NCBI RefSeq assembly: GCF_020177265.1
Contig: NZ_JAIVMC010000011.1
Span: forward strand, 1-64,000
Source: Pseudooceanicola marinus
GTDB lineage: Bacteria > Pseudomonadota > Alphaproteobacteria > Rhodobacterales > Rhodobacteraceae
Length of the DNA: 64,000 nucleotides
Reading direction: 5' to 3'
In this document: in pieces, positions 8,832 to 18,562 of the stretch
How positions within the stretch are numbered: the stretch's first letter is position 1
Layout: the number at the start of each line of letters is the position of its first letter
The notes under the pieces: generated by a model
The model's input: the letters and a program-made list of their open reading frames with translations, nothing else
The model's database searches: none
Told to the model about the DNA's origin: nothing
Program-made: the position numbers and the translations under genes

Positions 8832-9698
8832 ATGCCCGGCAAGGTCCTCATCCTCGGTTCCCACGGCCGTTTCGGCCATCACGCGGCGCAGGCCTTCGGC
8901 GCCGCCGGCTGGCAGGTCACGATCTTCGACCGCCACCGCGACGACCTGGCGTCGGCGGTGCAGGGCCAGGACGTGATCGTCATGGCCGCCAATCCGGGCG
9001 GGTATCAGCACTGGGCGCGGGAGCTGTTGCCCCTGCATCGCGCGCTGATCGCCGCCGCGCAGGGCAGCGGCGCCACGATCTTGCTGCCCGGCAACGTCTA
9101 TGTCTTCGGCCCCGAGGCCCCGTTCGGCTGGGATGCGGACACGCCGCACCTGGCGACCAACCCGCTGGGCCGGCTGCGTCAACAGATGGAAGGCGACTAT
9201 CGCGCCTCCGGCTTGCAGGTGATCGTGCTGCGCTGTGGCGATTTTCTCGACACGCGGCCCTCGGGCAACTGGTTCGACGCCCATATCGCCAAGGGCGCCC
9301 ACCGGGGGCGTTTCGCCTATCCCGGCCCGCTGGACCGGCCCCACGCCTGGGCCTATCTGCCCGATGCCACCCGGGCCGCCGTGGCCCTGGCCGAACAGCG
9401 CACGCAATTGGGGCAGTGGGAAGACGTGCCCTTCCCCGGCTACACGCTGACCGGGACCGAACTGGCCGCTGCGACCGGCAGGGCCATTGGCCGCGACGTA
9501 CCTGCGGGCCGCATGGCCTGGTGGCCGCTGGCGCCTCTGCGCCCCGTGGTCCCTGCCCTGCGCGGCATCTTCGAGATGCGCTATCTCTGGTCCCTGCCGC
9601 ACCGGCTGGAGGGCGCGAAGCTGCAGCGCCTGCGGCCGGGCTTCGCCGATACCCCGGTCGAGGAGGCCATCGCGGCGGGGCTGGCCCATCACGGGTGA
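8832..9698 (+). CDS. NAD(P)-binding epimerase-like protein
   Basis: A 288-residue atypical extended SDR / NmrA-like protein. The N-terminus GKVLILGSHGRFGHHAAQAFG is a Rossmann dinucleotide site, and the middle shows LLPGNVYVFGP, the equivalent of the active-site strand of sugar epimerases. A normal YxxxK pair is not obvious (after VYVFGP the usual Y is absent), so catalysis is uncertain. The start at 8832 is set by AAAGGAG eight bases upstream. It is divergent from a LysR regulator that probably controls it. Confidence 0.75.
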   Translation: MPGKVLILGSHGRFGHHAAQAFGAAGWQVTIFDRHRDDLASAVQGQDVIVMAANPGGYQHWARELLPLHRALIAAAQGSGATILLPGNVYVFGPEAPFGWDADTPHLATNPLGRLRQQMEGDYRASGLQVIVLRCGDFLDTRPSGNWFDAHIAKGAHRGRFAYPGPLDRPHAWAYLPDATRAAVALAEQRTQLGQWEDVPFPGYTLTGTELAAATGRAIGRDVPAGRMAWWPLAPLRPVVPALRGIFEMRYLWSLPHRLEGAKLQRLRPGFADTPVEEAIAAGLAHHG

Positions 9699-9780
9699 TC
9701 GGTGAAGGACAGCGCGATAAACGCTTCGGTAAAGTCTGTGCCCGATGATCCGCGCAGGTTGTCGACGAAGGATCCCGGGG

Positions 9781-11118
9781 ATGAGTTACGACATGCCCGC
9801 TCTGCTGGCGCAGATCGGTCTGGACCATGACAGGCGGCGTCTGCTGTCCGAGGTCGGCGCGGTCCTGTTGCCGCATATGGACGCGGCGCTGGCGGGACAG
9901 ACGGAGCTGATCCGCGCCGAACCGGCGCTGGACGCGATGTTCCGCGACGATACGCACATGCGCCAGGTGATGACCGGCCAGGTCACCCATTGGCAACGCC
10001 TGTTCACCGGGCCGCTGGATTCGGATTTCGCCGAACAGGCGATGAAGATCGGCCGCATCCACTTTCACGCCGGCCTGCCGGTCGAATCCTACTTCGCCTC
10101 CTACGCCCGTACCCTCAGCGCGATGCAGGGGGTCCTGCTGAGCTCGCTGGCCCGCTTCGGCCGGTTGCGCGTGGCCGAGGCGGTGCAGATGATCGATGCC
10201 CTGTCGCGCGCCACGATGCTGGACCAGCTGCTGGCGGTCGAGGGCTACAACACCGCCCAGCGGGAGGATTTCGGCAAACGCCTGGGCGCGCTCAGCGAGA
10301 ATTTCCAGCGCGCGATCGGGGATGTTTCCTCCGGGGTTCAAAGCTCGGTGACCGAACTGGCGGGCGTGGCCGACGGCATGACCCGCGGCGCCGCCGGCGC
10401 CCTGCCGCAGGTCGAGGCGGCGGTGGACGCCGCCGGCAGCACCGCCAGCATGATCCTGTCGGTCTCCGCCGCCGCGGAGGAGCTGTCGGCCTCGATCAAG
10501 GAGATCACCAGCCAGGTCACCCACGGCCAGCAGATCTCGGCCGATGCCACCCAGAAGGCGGAGCGGACGGACAGCCTGGTGCGCACCCTGCGCAGCTCCG
10601 GCGACGAGATCGGTGGCGTGGTCGAACTGATCTCCGACATCGCCTCGCAGACCAACCTGCTGGCCCTCAACGCCTCGGTGGAGGCCGCGCGGGCCGGCGA
10701 GGCGGGCAAGGGATTCGCCGTGGTCGCGGGAGAGGTGAAACACCTGTCGATGCGCATCTCGGAGGCCACGACGGAAATCTCCGCCAAGATCGACCAGATG
10801 CAGCAGGACATGGCCGAGGCCGTCGCCGCGATCCAGGACGTCGGCGGCACGATCCACCGCATGGCGGAGATCTCGGCCTCGATTTCCGTCTCGGTGGAAC
10901 AGCAGAAGATGGCGACCGACGACATCGCCCGCAATGCCGAAGCGACGGCGACCGGGACGGAACAGATGACACGCAACATAGAGACGGTCAGCGGGGTGAT
11001 GCGCCAGACCAGCGAGGCCACCCGCAGCGTTCAGACCGCCGCCGAGGGCCTGAAAGGCCGCTCGGACGAATTGCGCGGCCAGATCGAGAAGTTCGTCGCC
11101 GGAATCAGGGCCGCCTGA
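9781..11118 (+). CDS. Soluble globin-coupled methyl-accepting chemotaxis protein
   Basis: A 445-residue cytosolic chemoreceptor without membrane segments. Residues 1-160 resemble the protoglobin domain of HemAT-type sensors, with the heme-site region [11 protein letters not shown] (His94 the likely proximal ligand) followed by ESYFASY. Residues about 180-445 are the signalling coiled coil with the highly conserved hairpin tip around [19 protein letters not shown] and [13 protein letters not shown]. It likely signals oxygen (or another heme ligand) to CheA. No other chemotaxis genes are nearby, and no C-terminal CheR-tethering pentapeptide is visible. Confidence 0.85.
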   Translation: MSYDMPALLAQIGLDHDRRRLLSEVGAVLLPHMDAALAGQTELIRAEPALDAMFRDDTHMRQVMTGQVTHWQRLFTGPLDSDFAEQAMKIGRIHFHAGLPVESYFASYARTLSAMQGVLLSSLARFGRLRVAEAVQMIDALSRATMLDQLLAVEGYNTAQREDFGKRLGALSENFQRAIGDVSSGVQSSVTELAGVADGMTRGAAGALPQVEAAVDAAGSTASMILSVSAAAEELSASIKEITSQVTHGQQISADATQKAERTDSLVRTLRSSGDEIGGVVELISDIASQTNLLALNASVEAARAGEAGKGFAVVAGEVKHLSMRISEATTEISAKIDQMQQDMAEAVAAIQDVGGTIHRMAEISASISVSVEQQKMATDDIARNAEATATGTEQMTRNIETVSGVMRQTSEATRSVQTAAEGLKGRSDELRGQIEKFVAGIRAA

Positions 11119-11256
11119 GCGAGAAGATCACGAAGGCCGGCACACGGTTCTGGGCACCGGCCCATGTAATAAGCGTAAAGCGCGTCGCGCCTGCCATCCC
11201 TCCAGCGTCTCCCGTGCCCACGGAACGGAGCGCCAGGTGTGCCCAGCGTGCGCCGC

Positions 11257-12471
11257 TCAGGGCAGAGCCACCTCCACCCAGATCAGCCGATGGCGGCTGG
11301 CCTCTGCCACCGTCTCCGCCATCGGCGCCTCGGCAATGGGCCAGAAGACCCCTGCATCATGCAGGATCAGATCCACGGAGGGCAGGACATAGTCCACCCG
11401 CATGCGCCCCGGCCCCTCGGCGGGCCAGTCGACCGTCGTGTCCCCGCCGGCGGCGTCCGGTGCGTGCCAGCGGGGAGCGGGATCCTGCAGTCGCGGATCC
11501 TCCAGCAGCGCCCGGATTGCCTCGCGCCGCCCCTCTCCCCGTTTCGGATCCAGATTGGCCCCGCCGAGGATCACGAATGGCGCAGGCAGCCCCCGGGGCC
11601 CGTCGACAGCTTCAGCTTCCACCGCGCCCAGCGGGAGCCCCCGCGGCAGCGCGCCATCCAGCAGGTGCCGCCAGAAGATCACCTCGTCATGGTTGCGCCG
11701 GCCGTTGCGATCTTCCGGCCCGTCGAAGACCGGCGTGGTGGCACGGAACAGACCGAGGTGCAGCACGCCCTGCGGGGTCTCCACCGGCAGCACCCAATGC
11801 ACCATCGACGACAGGCGCTGCACCCCGTGGCCCGGGTCGTCCGCGGCGATCAGACTGCCCGGCAGGTCCTGCCACAGCAGCGCCGAATGATCAGCCCCGA
11901 CCCCGATGGGCCAGCGCGACAACAAGGCCAAACCGCTTTCGCCGGTGAAGCGGCCATAGCCCTGCGCGTCACGCGCTTCCCCCCGCCGGCCATTGCCGTC
12001 CATGTCCCGCCCGGTGGCCAGCCCGGCATTGGGCAACGCGGTGAAGAGATGCGGATAGGGCGCGGGCAATGCGGCGTTCAGTGCCGCCAGCGTCCGCGCT
12101 TCGGCATCCGCGTCGATCCCGGCCAGAACGAGAATGTCGGGGGACATGGCGCTGATCACCTTCAACACCGCGACGACCTGCGGATCGGTCGCGCGCGTGA
12201 CGTCACGCAGCAACAGCCCCGGCCCGTCGCGGGCCAGTTCCGTGTCGAAATAGGCCAGCCGCAACGGCTCCGCGCGCAGCGCAGGCGGCCAGACGAGGCA
12301 GGTTAGCAGGAGCAGAAGCGCAGGAGCGCGCCCGGCGAGTTGGCTTAGATCGCCAGGACGCCTTCGGCCTTGGCGGCGGCGTAGGTGCGGCGCCGCTTGG
12401 CCTCGATCATCGCCGCGACACGGGCCAGGGCCACGCCGCGCATGATCAGGTTTGCCGGAAGGAAGGCCCAT
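11257..12471 (-). CDS. Endonuclease/exonuclease/phosphatase-like exported protein
   Basis: About 360-400 residues. After a hydrophobic stretch ending in LRA, which looks like a signal peptide, the mature part follows the EEP fold: PDILVLAGIDAD, a central ESGLALLSRWPIG, then ILGGANLDP, RMRVDYVLPS and SRHRLIWVEV near the C-terminus. Several usual metal and catalytic positions differ, for example GDFN has become GGAN, so activity is doubtful. The only ATG start (12471) would overlap the upstream membrane-protein gene by 127 bases. The true start is probably near 12345, perhaps at a rare codon, and the first 40 residues are not trustworthy. Confidence 0.7.
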   Translation of the reverse strand: MGLPSGKPDHARRGPGPCRGDDRGQAAPHLRRRQGRRRPGDLSQLAGRAPALLLLLTCLVWPPALRAEPLRLAYFDTELARDGPGLLLRDVTRATDPQVVAVLKVISAMSPDILVLAGIDADAEARTLAALNAALPAPYPHLFTALPNAGLATGRDMDGNGRRGEARDAQGYGRFTGESGLALLSRWPIGVGADHSALLWQDLPGSLIAADDPGHGVQRLSSMVHWVLPVETPQGVLHLGLFRATTPVFDGPEDRNGRRNHDEVIFWRHLLDGALPRGLPLGAVEAEAVDGPRGLPAPFVILGGANLDPKRGEGRREAIRALLEDPRLQDPAPRWHAPDAAGGDTTVDWPAEGPGRMRVDYVLPSVDLILHDAGVFWPIAEAPMAETVAEASRHRLIWVEVALP

Positions 12472-13184
12472 GCCACCATCGTCCAGATCAGGGTCTGCGG
12501 CAGCGCCAGCGCGTGCAGATCCACCATCGGCATCAGGAAGCGCACCACCACCGGTGCCAAGAATGGCAGCAGGAACCCTAACACGATGTTAACCACCGAA
12601 TCCCGCTTCAGCCGGGCCAGGACGTCACCCCCCCCCGTGGGGTCGAACAGCGGCAGGTTGATCCAGACATTGAAGGCGCCGTAGCGGGCGGGCCAGCCAT
12701 AGACCCGCACCAGGATGCCGAAGGCCACCAACCCGCAGAGCGAGGTCAGATAGGCGATGCCGGCGGCGGCGCGCACGTCTTGGATGAAGACGGAGGAAGC
12801 ATCCTCCGGCAGCGCCAGAATCACCAGCCGGACCGGCGAATAGGGGAAGTCGACCGCGTTCACCAGAATCTGGCCCACGCGCTGCAACAGATCCGAGATC
12901 GGCGAATCCAGCGCCGGGCCGGACTGGTACACCGTCAGCAGCAGGATCATGGCGAAGGCGGTGAAGTAGCGCAGCCTGTTCACCGGCGGGGCGAATCGAA
13001 ACTCGATGATGGTCGGGAACTGGCTGAAATATTCGATGAAGGTATAGAGGGCGCCAACCATGGCGACCAGCACGACGACCTGGGCCGCGTCGGCGGTGAT
13101 GTCCGGCAACAGCAGCGAGGGCGTGGCGATTGCCAGCGCAATAAGGATGGCCCGCATCAGGGCGCCGGTGACTCGAACGATCAC
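12345..13184 (-). CDS. Conserved multi-pass membrane protein
   Basis: About 279 residues with five to six hydrophobic helices and a basic C-terminal tail. I do not recognise a named family with confidence. I prefer a GTG start at 13184, preceded by GAAGGAAG; the next ATG is at 13157 and a longer, highly basic N-terminal extension up to 13280 looks spurious. It lies directly upstream of, and probably in one transcript with, the EEP-like gene. Function unknown. Confidence 0.7.
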   Translation of the reverse strand: MIVRVTGALMRAILIALAIATPSLLLPDITADAAQVVVLVAMVGALYTFIEYFSQFPTIIEFRFAPPVNRLRYFTAFAMILLLTVYQSGPALDSPISDLLQRVGQILVNAVDFPYSPVRLVILALPEDASSVFIQDVRAAAGIAYLTSLCGLVAFGILVRVYGWPARYGAFNVWINLPLFDPTGGGDVLARLKRDSVVNIVLGFLLPFLAPVVVRFLMPMVDLHALALPQTLIWTMVAWAFLPANLIMRGVALARVAAMIEAKRRRTYAAAKAEGVLAI

Positions 13185-13489
13185 TGCTCGTCTTCCTTCA
13201 AACTGGCCCGGGCGTCTTTTGCGTTTGCCCGTGTTTCCACTTTGATGCCGCTGCATGGCGGACTGCCTCATTCTTGCCACGATTTAGACACCCCTCCGCC
13301 CAAAGGCTCAAGAGCTGCTGTCAGGAGACACCGATATTGCGGCGAAATGCGGGCCAAACTGGTGCGATCTTGCATCATTTGCCCCGCAACCCCTGGTTGC
13401 AGCCCGCCGATGCGCCTCAATGCGTGTTCAGTGTGCAGCTGCGGGCCGTACCCTGCGTCCCGGGCTCCTATGCCGTCGGCGGCGGGGCT
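13185..13489. other. Intergenic, no gene seen
   Basis: This 305-base gap lies between the start of the membrane-protein gene and the 3' end of the HdeD-like gene. I see no credible reading frame, RNA or strong hairpin with a T-run. It must hold the promoter of the membrane-protein gene. Confidence 0.5.
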
Positions 13490-14008
13490 TCAATAGCCGC
13501 GATGGCGGGAGATCAGCCCGAAGGCGACAAGGGCCGCCCCTTCGGCCAGCAACTGGATCCCGAGGAGAATCCCCAGGAAAGTGGTCGCCGCGGCGCCCAC
13601 GTCGAAGAGCACCATCAGGCCGATGGCCAAAGAGGCGACGCCCGACAGCAGCACCAGCGAGAAGAAGGGGGCACCGCGCAGAGACGCAGCCATGGCTAGC
13701 CGTACGAATCCCATCAGGAAGAAGATCGCCCCCAGCAGGATCGTCAGCGACAACGTGCCCGCCAACGGATTTGCCAGCAGCCAAACCGCGGCCACGATGG
13801 TTAGCAGGGCCACCAGCCCGTTGCGCCGCCGACCCTGGTGCGGACCGGCCTTAAACTCGACCCAGGCTTGGGCGACGCCGGAAATCATGAAGACGATCCC
13901 GACCAGGGAGGTGACGGCCAGCGAGGCGGCAAAGGGATTGGCCAGGGCCAGGGCCCCCATCACCAGCAGGGCCACACCGATCAGGACAAAGGCGGTGGAA
14001 GGTCTCAT
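13490..14008 (-). CDS. HdeD/DUF308 family membrane protein
   Basis: A 172-residue inner-membrane protein with six hydrophobic helices in three similar pairs, the pattern of the HdeD family. The only tested relative, HdeD of enteric bacteria, helps acid resistance at high cell density; this link is by family only. It stands alone between the membrane-protein operon and leuD. Confidence 0.8.
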   Translation of the reverse strand: MRPSTAFVLIGVALLVMGALALANPFAASLAVTSLVGIVFMISGVAQAWVEFKAGPHQGRRRNGLVALLTIVAAVWLLANPLAGTLSLTILLGAIFFLMGFVRLAMAASLRGAPFFSLVLLSGVASLAIGLMVLFDVGAAATTFLGILLGIQLLAEGAALVAFGLISRHRGY

Positions 14009-14205
14009 GGCGCAGGGTCTCCTGGGCTGCGGGGCACGTTGCCAAATGCGCGTTCGATTTCAGACGCATGCCGGGCCAACCTGCCCCGCTTCGTCGCCAT
14101 CAACAAGCCCGTTTCCGTCGGGACGCGCGCCATCGCGCAGCGCCGGTGCAGCAGGGCACAGATGCAACCGTCGTGAACGTGGGCGCCGGTCACTGCCAGC
14201 GCACG

Positions 14206-14228
14206 AAAAAGGGGCCCGCAGGCCCCTT
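14206..14228 (-). terminator. Rho-independent terminator of leuCD
   Basis: AAGGGGCC (14209-14216) pairs with GGCCCCTT (14221-14228) over the loop CGCA; on the minus strand the stem ends in TTTTT. It lies 25 bases beyond the leuD stop. Confidence 0.85.
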
Positions 14229-14253
14229 CTCTTTACTGCGGTGATCACCCGGA

Positions 14254-14859
14254 TCAGACCCAGGGACGGGCCTGTTCCATCTGGCTTTCAAAGCTGTCGA
14301 TGGCCGGCGCCTTGGCCAGGGTCAGGCCGATGTCGTCCAGGCCTTCCAGCAGGCAATGCTTGCGGAAGGCGTCGACCTCGAAGGGGAAGACTTCACCATC
14401 GGAGGTGGTGACGGTCTGGGCTTCCAGGTCCACTTCCATCCGGGCGTTGGCGCCCTTCTCGGCGTCCTCCATCAGCACGTCCACCACGTCTTGCGGCATG
14501 ACGATGGGCAACATGCCGTTCTTGAAGCAGTTGTTGAAGAAGATGTCGGCGAAGGAGGTAGAGATCACCACCTTGATGCCGAAATCGGCCAGCGCCCAGG
14601 GGGCGTGTTCGCGCGACGAGCCGCAACCGAAGTTGTCGCCCGCGACGATGATCTGGCTTTCGCGGTAGGCGGGCTTGTTCAGCACGAAATCGGGAATCTC
14701 GTTGCCCTGATCGTCATAGCGCATCTCGGCGAAGGCATGCACGCCCAGGCCCGAGCGCTTGATCGTCTTCAGGTACTGCTTGGGGATGATCATGTCGGTG
14801 TCGATGTTCACCAGCGGCATGGGCGCCGCGATCCCCGAGACTTTCTCGAACTTTTCCAT
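14254..14859 (-). CDS. leuD: 3-isopropylmalate dehydratase small subunit
   Basis: A 201-residue subunit that, with LeuC, isomerises 2-isopropylmalate to 3-isopropylmalate in leucine synthesis. The segments [17 protein letters not shown] and [15 protein letters not shown] (the substrate-binding swivel loop) are diagnostic. I took the ATG at 14859 (MEKFEKV) because it gives the usual length. It follows leuC by 53 bases on the same strand and ends in a clear terminator. Confidence 0.97.
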   Translation of the reverse strand: MEKFEKVSGIAAPMPLVNIDTDMIIPKQYLKTIKRSGLGVHAFAEMRYDDQGNEIPDFVLNKPAYRESQIIVAGDNFGCGSSREHAPWALADFGIKVVISTSFADIFFNNCFKNGMLPIVMPQDVVDVLMEDAEKGANARMEVDLEAQTVTTSDGEVFPFEVDAFRKHCLLEGLDDIGLTLAKAPAIDSFESQMEQARPWV

Positions 14860-14912
14860 TTGGCTTTCCTTTGGCTGTCCGGTGGCGGAGAGGCTGGCCC
14901 TCCGCCCGGGGA

Positions 14913-16319
<1,407 letters not shown>

Positions 16320-16620
16320 GGGTCCTCTCCCTCGGTTTTCGTGGAAATTCGCAAAAGCGGAAAACGCGCGCGGCCCGCCGCCGGTGCCAAATGGCACGCG
16401 GCACCGCGCCCGGCCTCATAGGTGGGCCTGGATCGTCAGCGTCGCACCGAAGAACCGCCAGGGCAGGCGGGCACGGTCGTCCATGTCGAAAATCTGCGTC
16501 ATGACGGCTCAAATACTCTTCGCGCCGCGTTTCATCAAGCCTGCGCTTCGCCCGCGTATCGCCATGGCCATCCGGAACCCTGTCGCCACCCCGCCCGTTG
16601 TCCCGTCAAAGGAGGTTCCG
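16320..16620. other. Intergenic between leuC and FAD oxidoreductase
   Basis: A 301-base divergent region holding the two promoters. Apart from a possible 28-codon frame on the minus strand (16416-16502) and AAAGGAGG ahead of the rightward gene, I see no clear structure. Confidence 0.5.
16416..16502 (-). CDS. Possible 28-residue peptide upstream of leuC
   Basis: A short frame starts with ATG at 16502 and ends TGA at 16416-16418. The product (MTQIFDMDDRARLPWRFF and ten more residues, three leucines in total) looks protein-like in composition, but there is no good ribosome site and it is not leucine-rich as an attenuator would be. It may be chance. Nothing is known of its function. Confidence 0.2.
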   Translation of the reverse strand: MTQIFDMDDRARLPWRFFGATLTIQAHL

Positions 16621-17301
16621 ATGACCCAGACCATTACCCTGAAGGACAAGCGCCAGCTGACGCCCGATGTCCACGCCTATACCTTCACCCGCCCCGACGG
16701 CCTGGAGTTCACCCCCGGCCATGCGACCGAAATGACCCTGAACCGAGAGGGCTGGAAGGAAGAAGGGCGCCCCTTCACCTTCACCTCGCGCCCCGAAGAG
16801 GACCATCTGCAGTTCGTCATCAAATCCTACCCCTCCCATGACGGGGTGACGGAACAGCTGCCAGACCTGGCCCCCGGCGAAACCGTGGAAATCGCGGAGC
16901 CCTTCGGCGCGCTGGAGGACAAGGCCCCCGAAGCCCCCGCCACCTTCCTCGCCGCCGGCGCCGGCCTGACGCCCTTCCTGGCGATCCTTCGCGAACGCGC
17001 GGCGCAGGGCACGCTGCAGGGCTGCCAGCTGATCTTCACCAATGCCACCGAGGCGGACATCATCCTGCGCGGCGAACTGACGGCGATGGAAGGTCTGACC
17101 ACCCATTTCACCGTCACCGACGGCCCGGCGAAAACGGTGGAGAAGGCCAAGGTCGACCGCGCCTTCCTGGCCGACAAGATCCACGATTACAGCGGCCATT
17201 TCTACATCTGCGGCCCGCAGGGATTCGTCGACGACATCCGCGATGCGCTCACCGCCCTCGGGGCGGATGCGGACCGCATCCACACCGAGGAAGGCTGGTG
17301 A
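16621..17301 (+). CDS. FAD-binding oxidoreductase (ferredoxin-NADP reductase family)
   Basis: A 226-residue flavoprotein reductase. The FAD motif appears as RPFTFTS near residue 40, the NAD(P) site as AAGAGLTPFLAILRE near residue 115, and the C-terminal strand as YICGPQGFVDDI. It has no 2Fe-2S ferredoxin domain, so its electron acceptor must be a separate protein. AAAGGAGG sits a few bases before the ATG at 16621. It is followed, after about 150 bases, by rsfS on the same strand; functional connection is unclear. Confidence 0.85.
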   Translation: MTQTITLKDKRQLTPDVHAYTFTRPDGLEFTPGHATEMTLNREGWKEEGRPFTFTSRPEEDHLQFVIKSYPSHDGVTEQLPDLAPGETVEIAEPFGALEDKAPEAPATFLAAGAGLTPFLAILRERAAQGTLQGCQLIFTNATEADIILRGELTAMEGLTTHFTVTDGPAKTVEKAKVDRAFLADKIHDYSGHFYICGPQGFVDDIRDALTALGADADRIHTEEGW

Positions 17302-17447
17302 AACGCACCAGCGGCACCGGGCGGGGTGGCGGATTTGCCGCCCTCCCGCCCATGTCATCCGGATTCATTGAAAACCCGCCCCCGCGCTGTTACCTTTGGG
17401 ACATGCCCAGCACCGGGGCCGTGGTCGGTGCGCATCCAGGGAGGACG

Positions 17448-17504
17448 ATGTCCTGTCACTTGACGCAACGGCGGATCATTCCGCATCCTCGGGGGCCCAG
17501 ATGA
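17448..17504 (+). CDS. Possible 18-codon leader frame ahead of rsfS
   Basis: ATG at 17448 is preceded by AGGGAGG (17438-17444) and opens an 18-codon frame whose TGA (17502-17504) overlaps the first ATG of rsfS (17501) as ATGA. rsfS itself has no comparable ribosome site directly before its ATG. This suggests translational coupling; a frameshift relative to a longer natural rsfS start is the other explanation. Confidence 0.35.
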   Translation: MSCHLTQRRIIPHPRGPR

Positions 17505-17866
17505 TGGCAGCCCCGCAAGAGCTGAGTGTCCAAGACCAGCTCACCCTCATCCTGAAATCGCTGGAAGACGACAAGGCCGAGGAGATCGTTCAGATCGACC
17601 TGGCCGGCAAATCCTCCATCGGGGATTACATGGTCGTCTGCTCCGGGCGCTCGTCCCGCCAGGTCGGCGCGCTGGCCGAAAAGCTGGTTGAACGCCTGAA
17701 GGAGGCCACGGGCCGCACCGCCAAGGTCGAAGGCAAGGAAACCGGCGACTGGGTGCTGATCGACACGGGCGACGTAATCGTCCATGTCTTCCGCCCCGAA
17801 GTGCGCGAGTTCTACCAGATCGAGAAGATGTGGATGGAGCCGGGCCAGAAGACCCCGCTGTCCTGA
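17501..17866 (+). CDS. rsfS: Ribosome silencing factor
   Basis: A 121-residue RsfS/Iojap protein. It binds L14 on the 50S subunit and blocks subunit joining when nutrients are scarce. The core KAEEIVQIDLAGKSSIGDYM, then CSGRSSRQVGA and the GDWVLIDTGDVIVHVF segment are family signatures. Tandem ATG codons at 17501 and 17504 are possible starts; a longer N-terminus in this frame would need a non-standard start. It precedes rlmH by 26 bases, the common rsfS-rlmH pairing. Confidence 0.93.
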   Translation: MMAAPQELSVQDQLTLILKSLEDDKAEEIVQIDLAGKSSIGDYMVVCSGRSSRQVGALAEKLVERLKEATGRTAKVEGKETGDWVLIDTGDVIVHVFRPEVREFYQIEKMWMEPGQKTPLS

Positions 17867-17892
17867 TCCGGACGGCTGCTGCCTGAGGCCCG

Positions 17893-18363
17893 ATGAAACT
17901 GCATCTCTGCGCCATAGGCCGGCTCCGCAAGGGGCCGGAAAAGGCGCTGATCGACGACTACCTCGACCGCGCCGGGAAGACCGGCCGCGCGCTCGGGCTC
18001 GGTCCCTGCGCGGTCAGCGAGGCCGAGGCGAAACGCGGCGGCGGCATGGCCGAAGAGGCCGAGCTGCTGTCCCGCATGATCCCCGATGGCGCGAAGCTGG
18101 TCTGCCTCGATGAACGCGGCAAGCTGCTGACCTCACCGCAACTGGCCGATCAACTGGGCGCCTGGCGCGACGAGGGGATCCGCGACACGGCCTTCGTCAT
18201 CGGCGGCGCCGACGGGATCGACCCGGCCCTGCGCGCCCGCGCCGACCTGTCGATCTCCTTCGGCAAGATGGTCTGGCCGCACATGCTGGCGCGCGTCATG
18301 CTGTCCGAACAGATCTACCGCGCCACCACCATCCTCGCCGGATCGCCCTACCACCGCGTTTGA
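17893..18363 (+). CDS. rlmH: 23S rRNA pseudouridine1915 N3-methyltransferase
   Basis: A 156-residue SPOUT methyltransferase that uses S-adenosylmethionine to methylate pseudouridine 1915 in helix 69 of 23S rRNA. The trefoil-knot motifs FVIGGADG and the C-terminal SEQIYRATTILAGSPYHR are clear and the length is standard. It follows rsfS closely; both act on the 50S subunit. Confidence 0.96.
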   Translation: MKLHLCAIGRLRKGPEKALIDDYLDRAGKTGRALGLGPCAVSEAEAKRGGGMAEEAELLSRMIPDGAKLVCLDERGKLLTSPQLADQLGAWRDEGIRDTAFVIGGADGIDPALRARADLSISFGKMVWPHMLARVMLSEQIYRATTILAGSPYHRV

Positions 18364-18562
18364 CGCGCGGCTGCGACGGACACCAATCAGGCCCGGCGCC
18401 GAGAGGTCGCGCCTGTTGGCGGACTTTGCAGCCGGGGCGCCCCCTGCCCCCACATCAGGCAGCACCACGGCTGAACCCTGCCCGCCCCGGCAGCAGAGGT
18501 TTCCCCCCTGCCGCGAAGGGTCTAGAACGACAGCAGACCCGGGCCACGTTAGGAGAATCCGC

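Noticed and set aside
16506-16518. GAGTATTTGAGCC on the minus strand, resembling the repeat tail
   Set aside because: It has no preceding hairpin and no gene end upstream; the 8-base core can occur by chance.
16320-16620. Leucine attenuator or T-box upstream of leuC
   Set aside because: The short frame there is not leucine-rich, and there is no terminator/antiterminator pair or T-box sequence.
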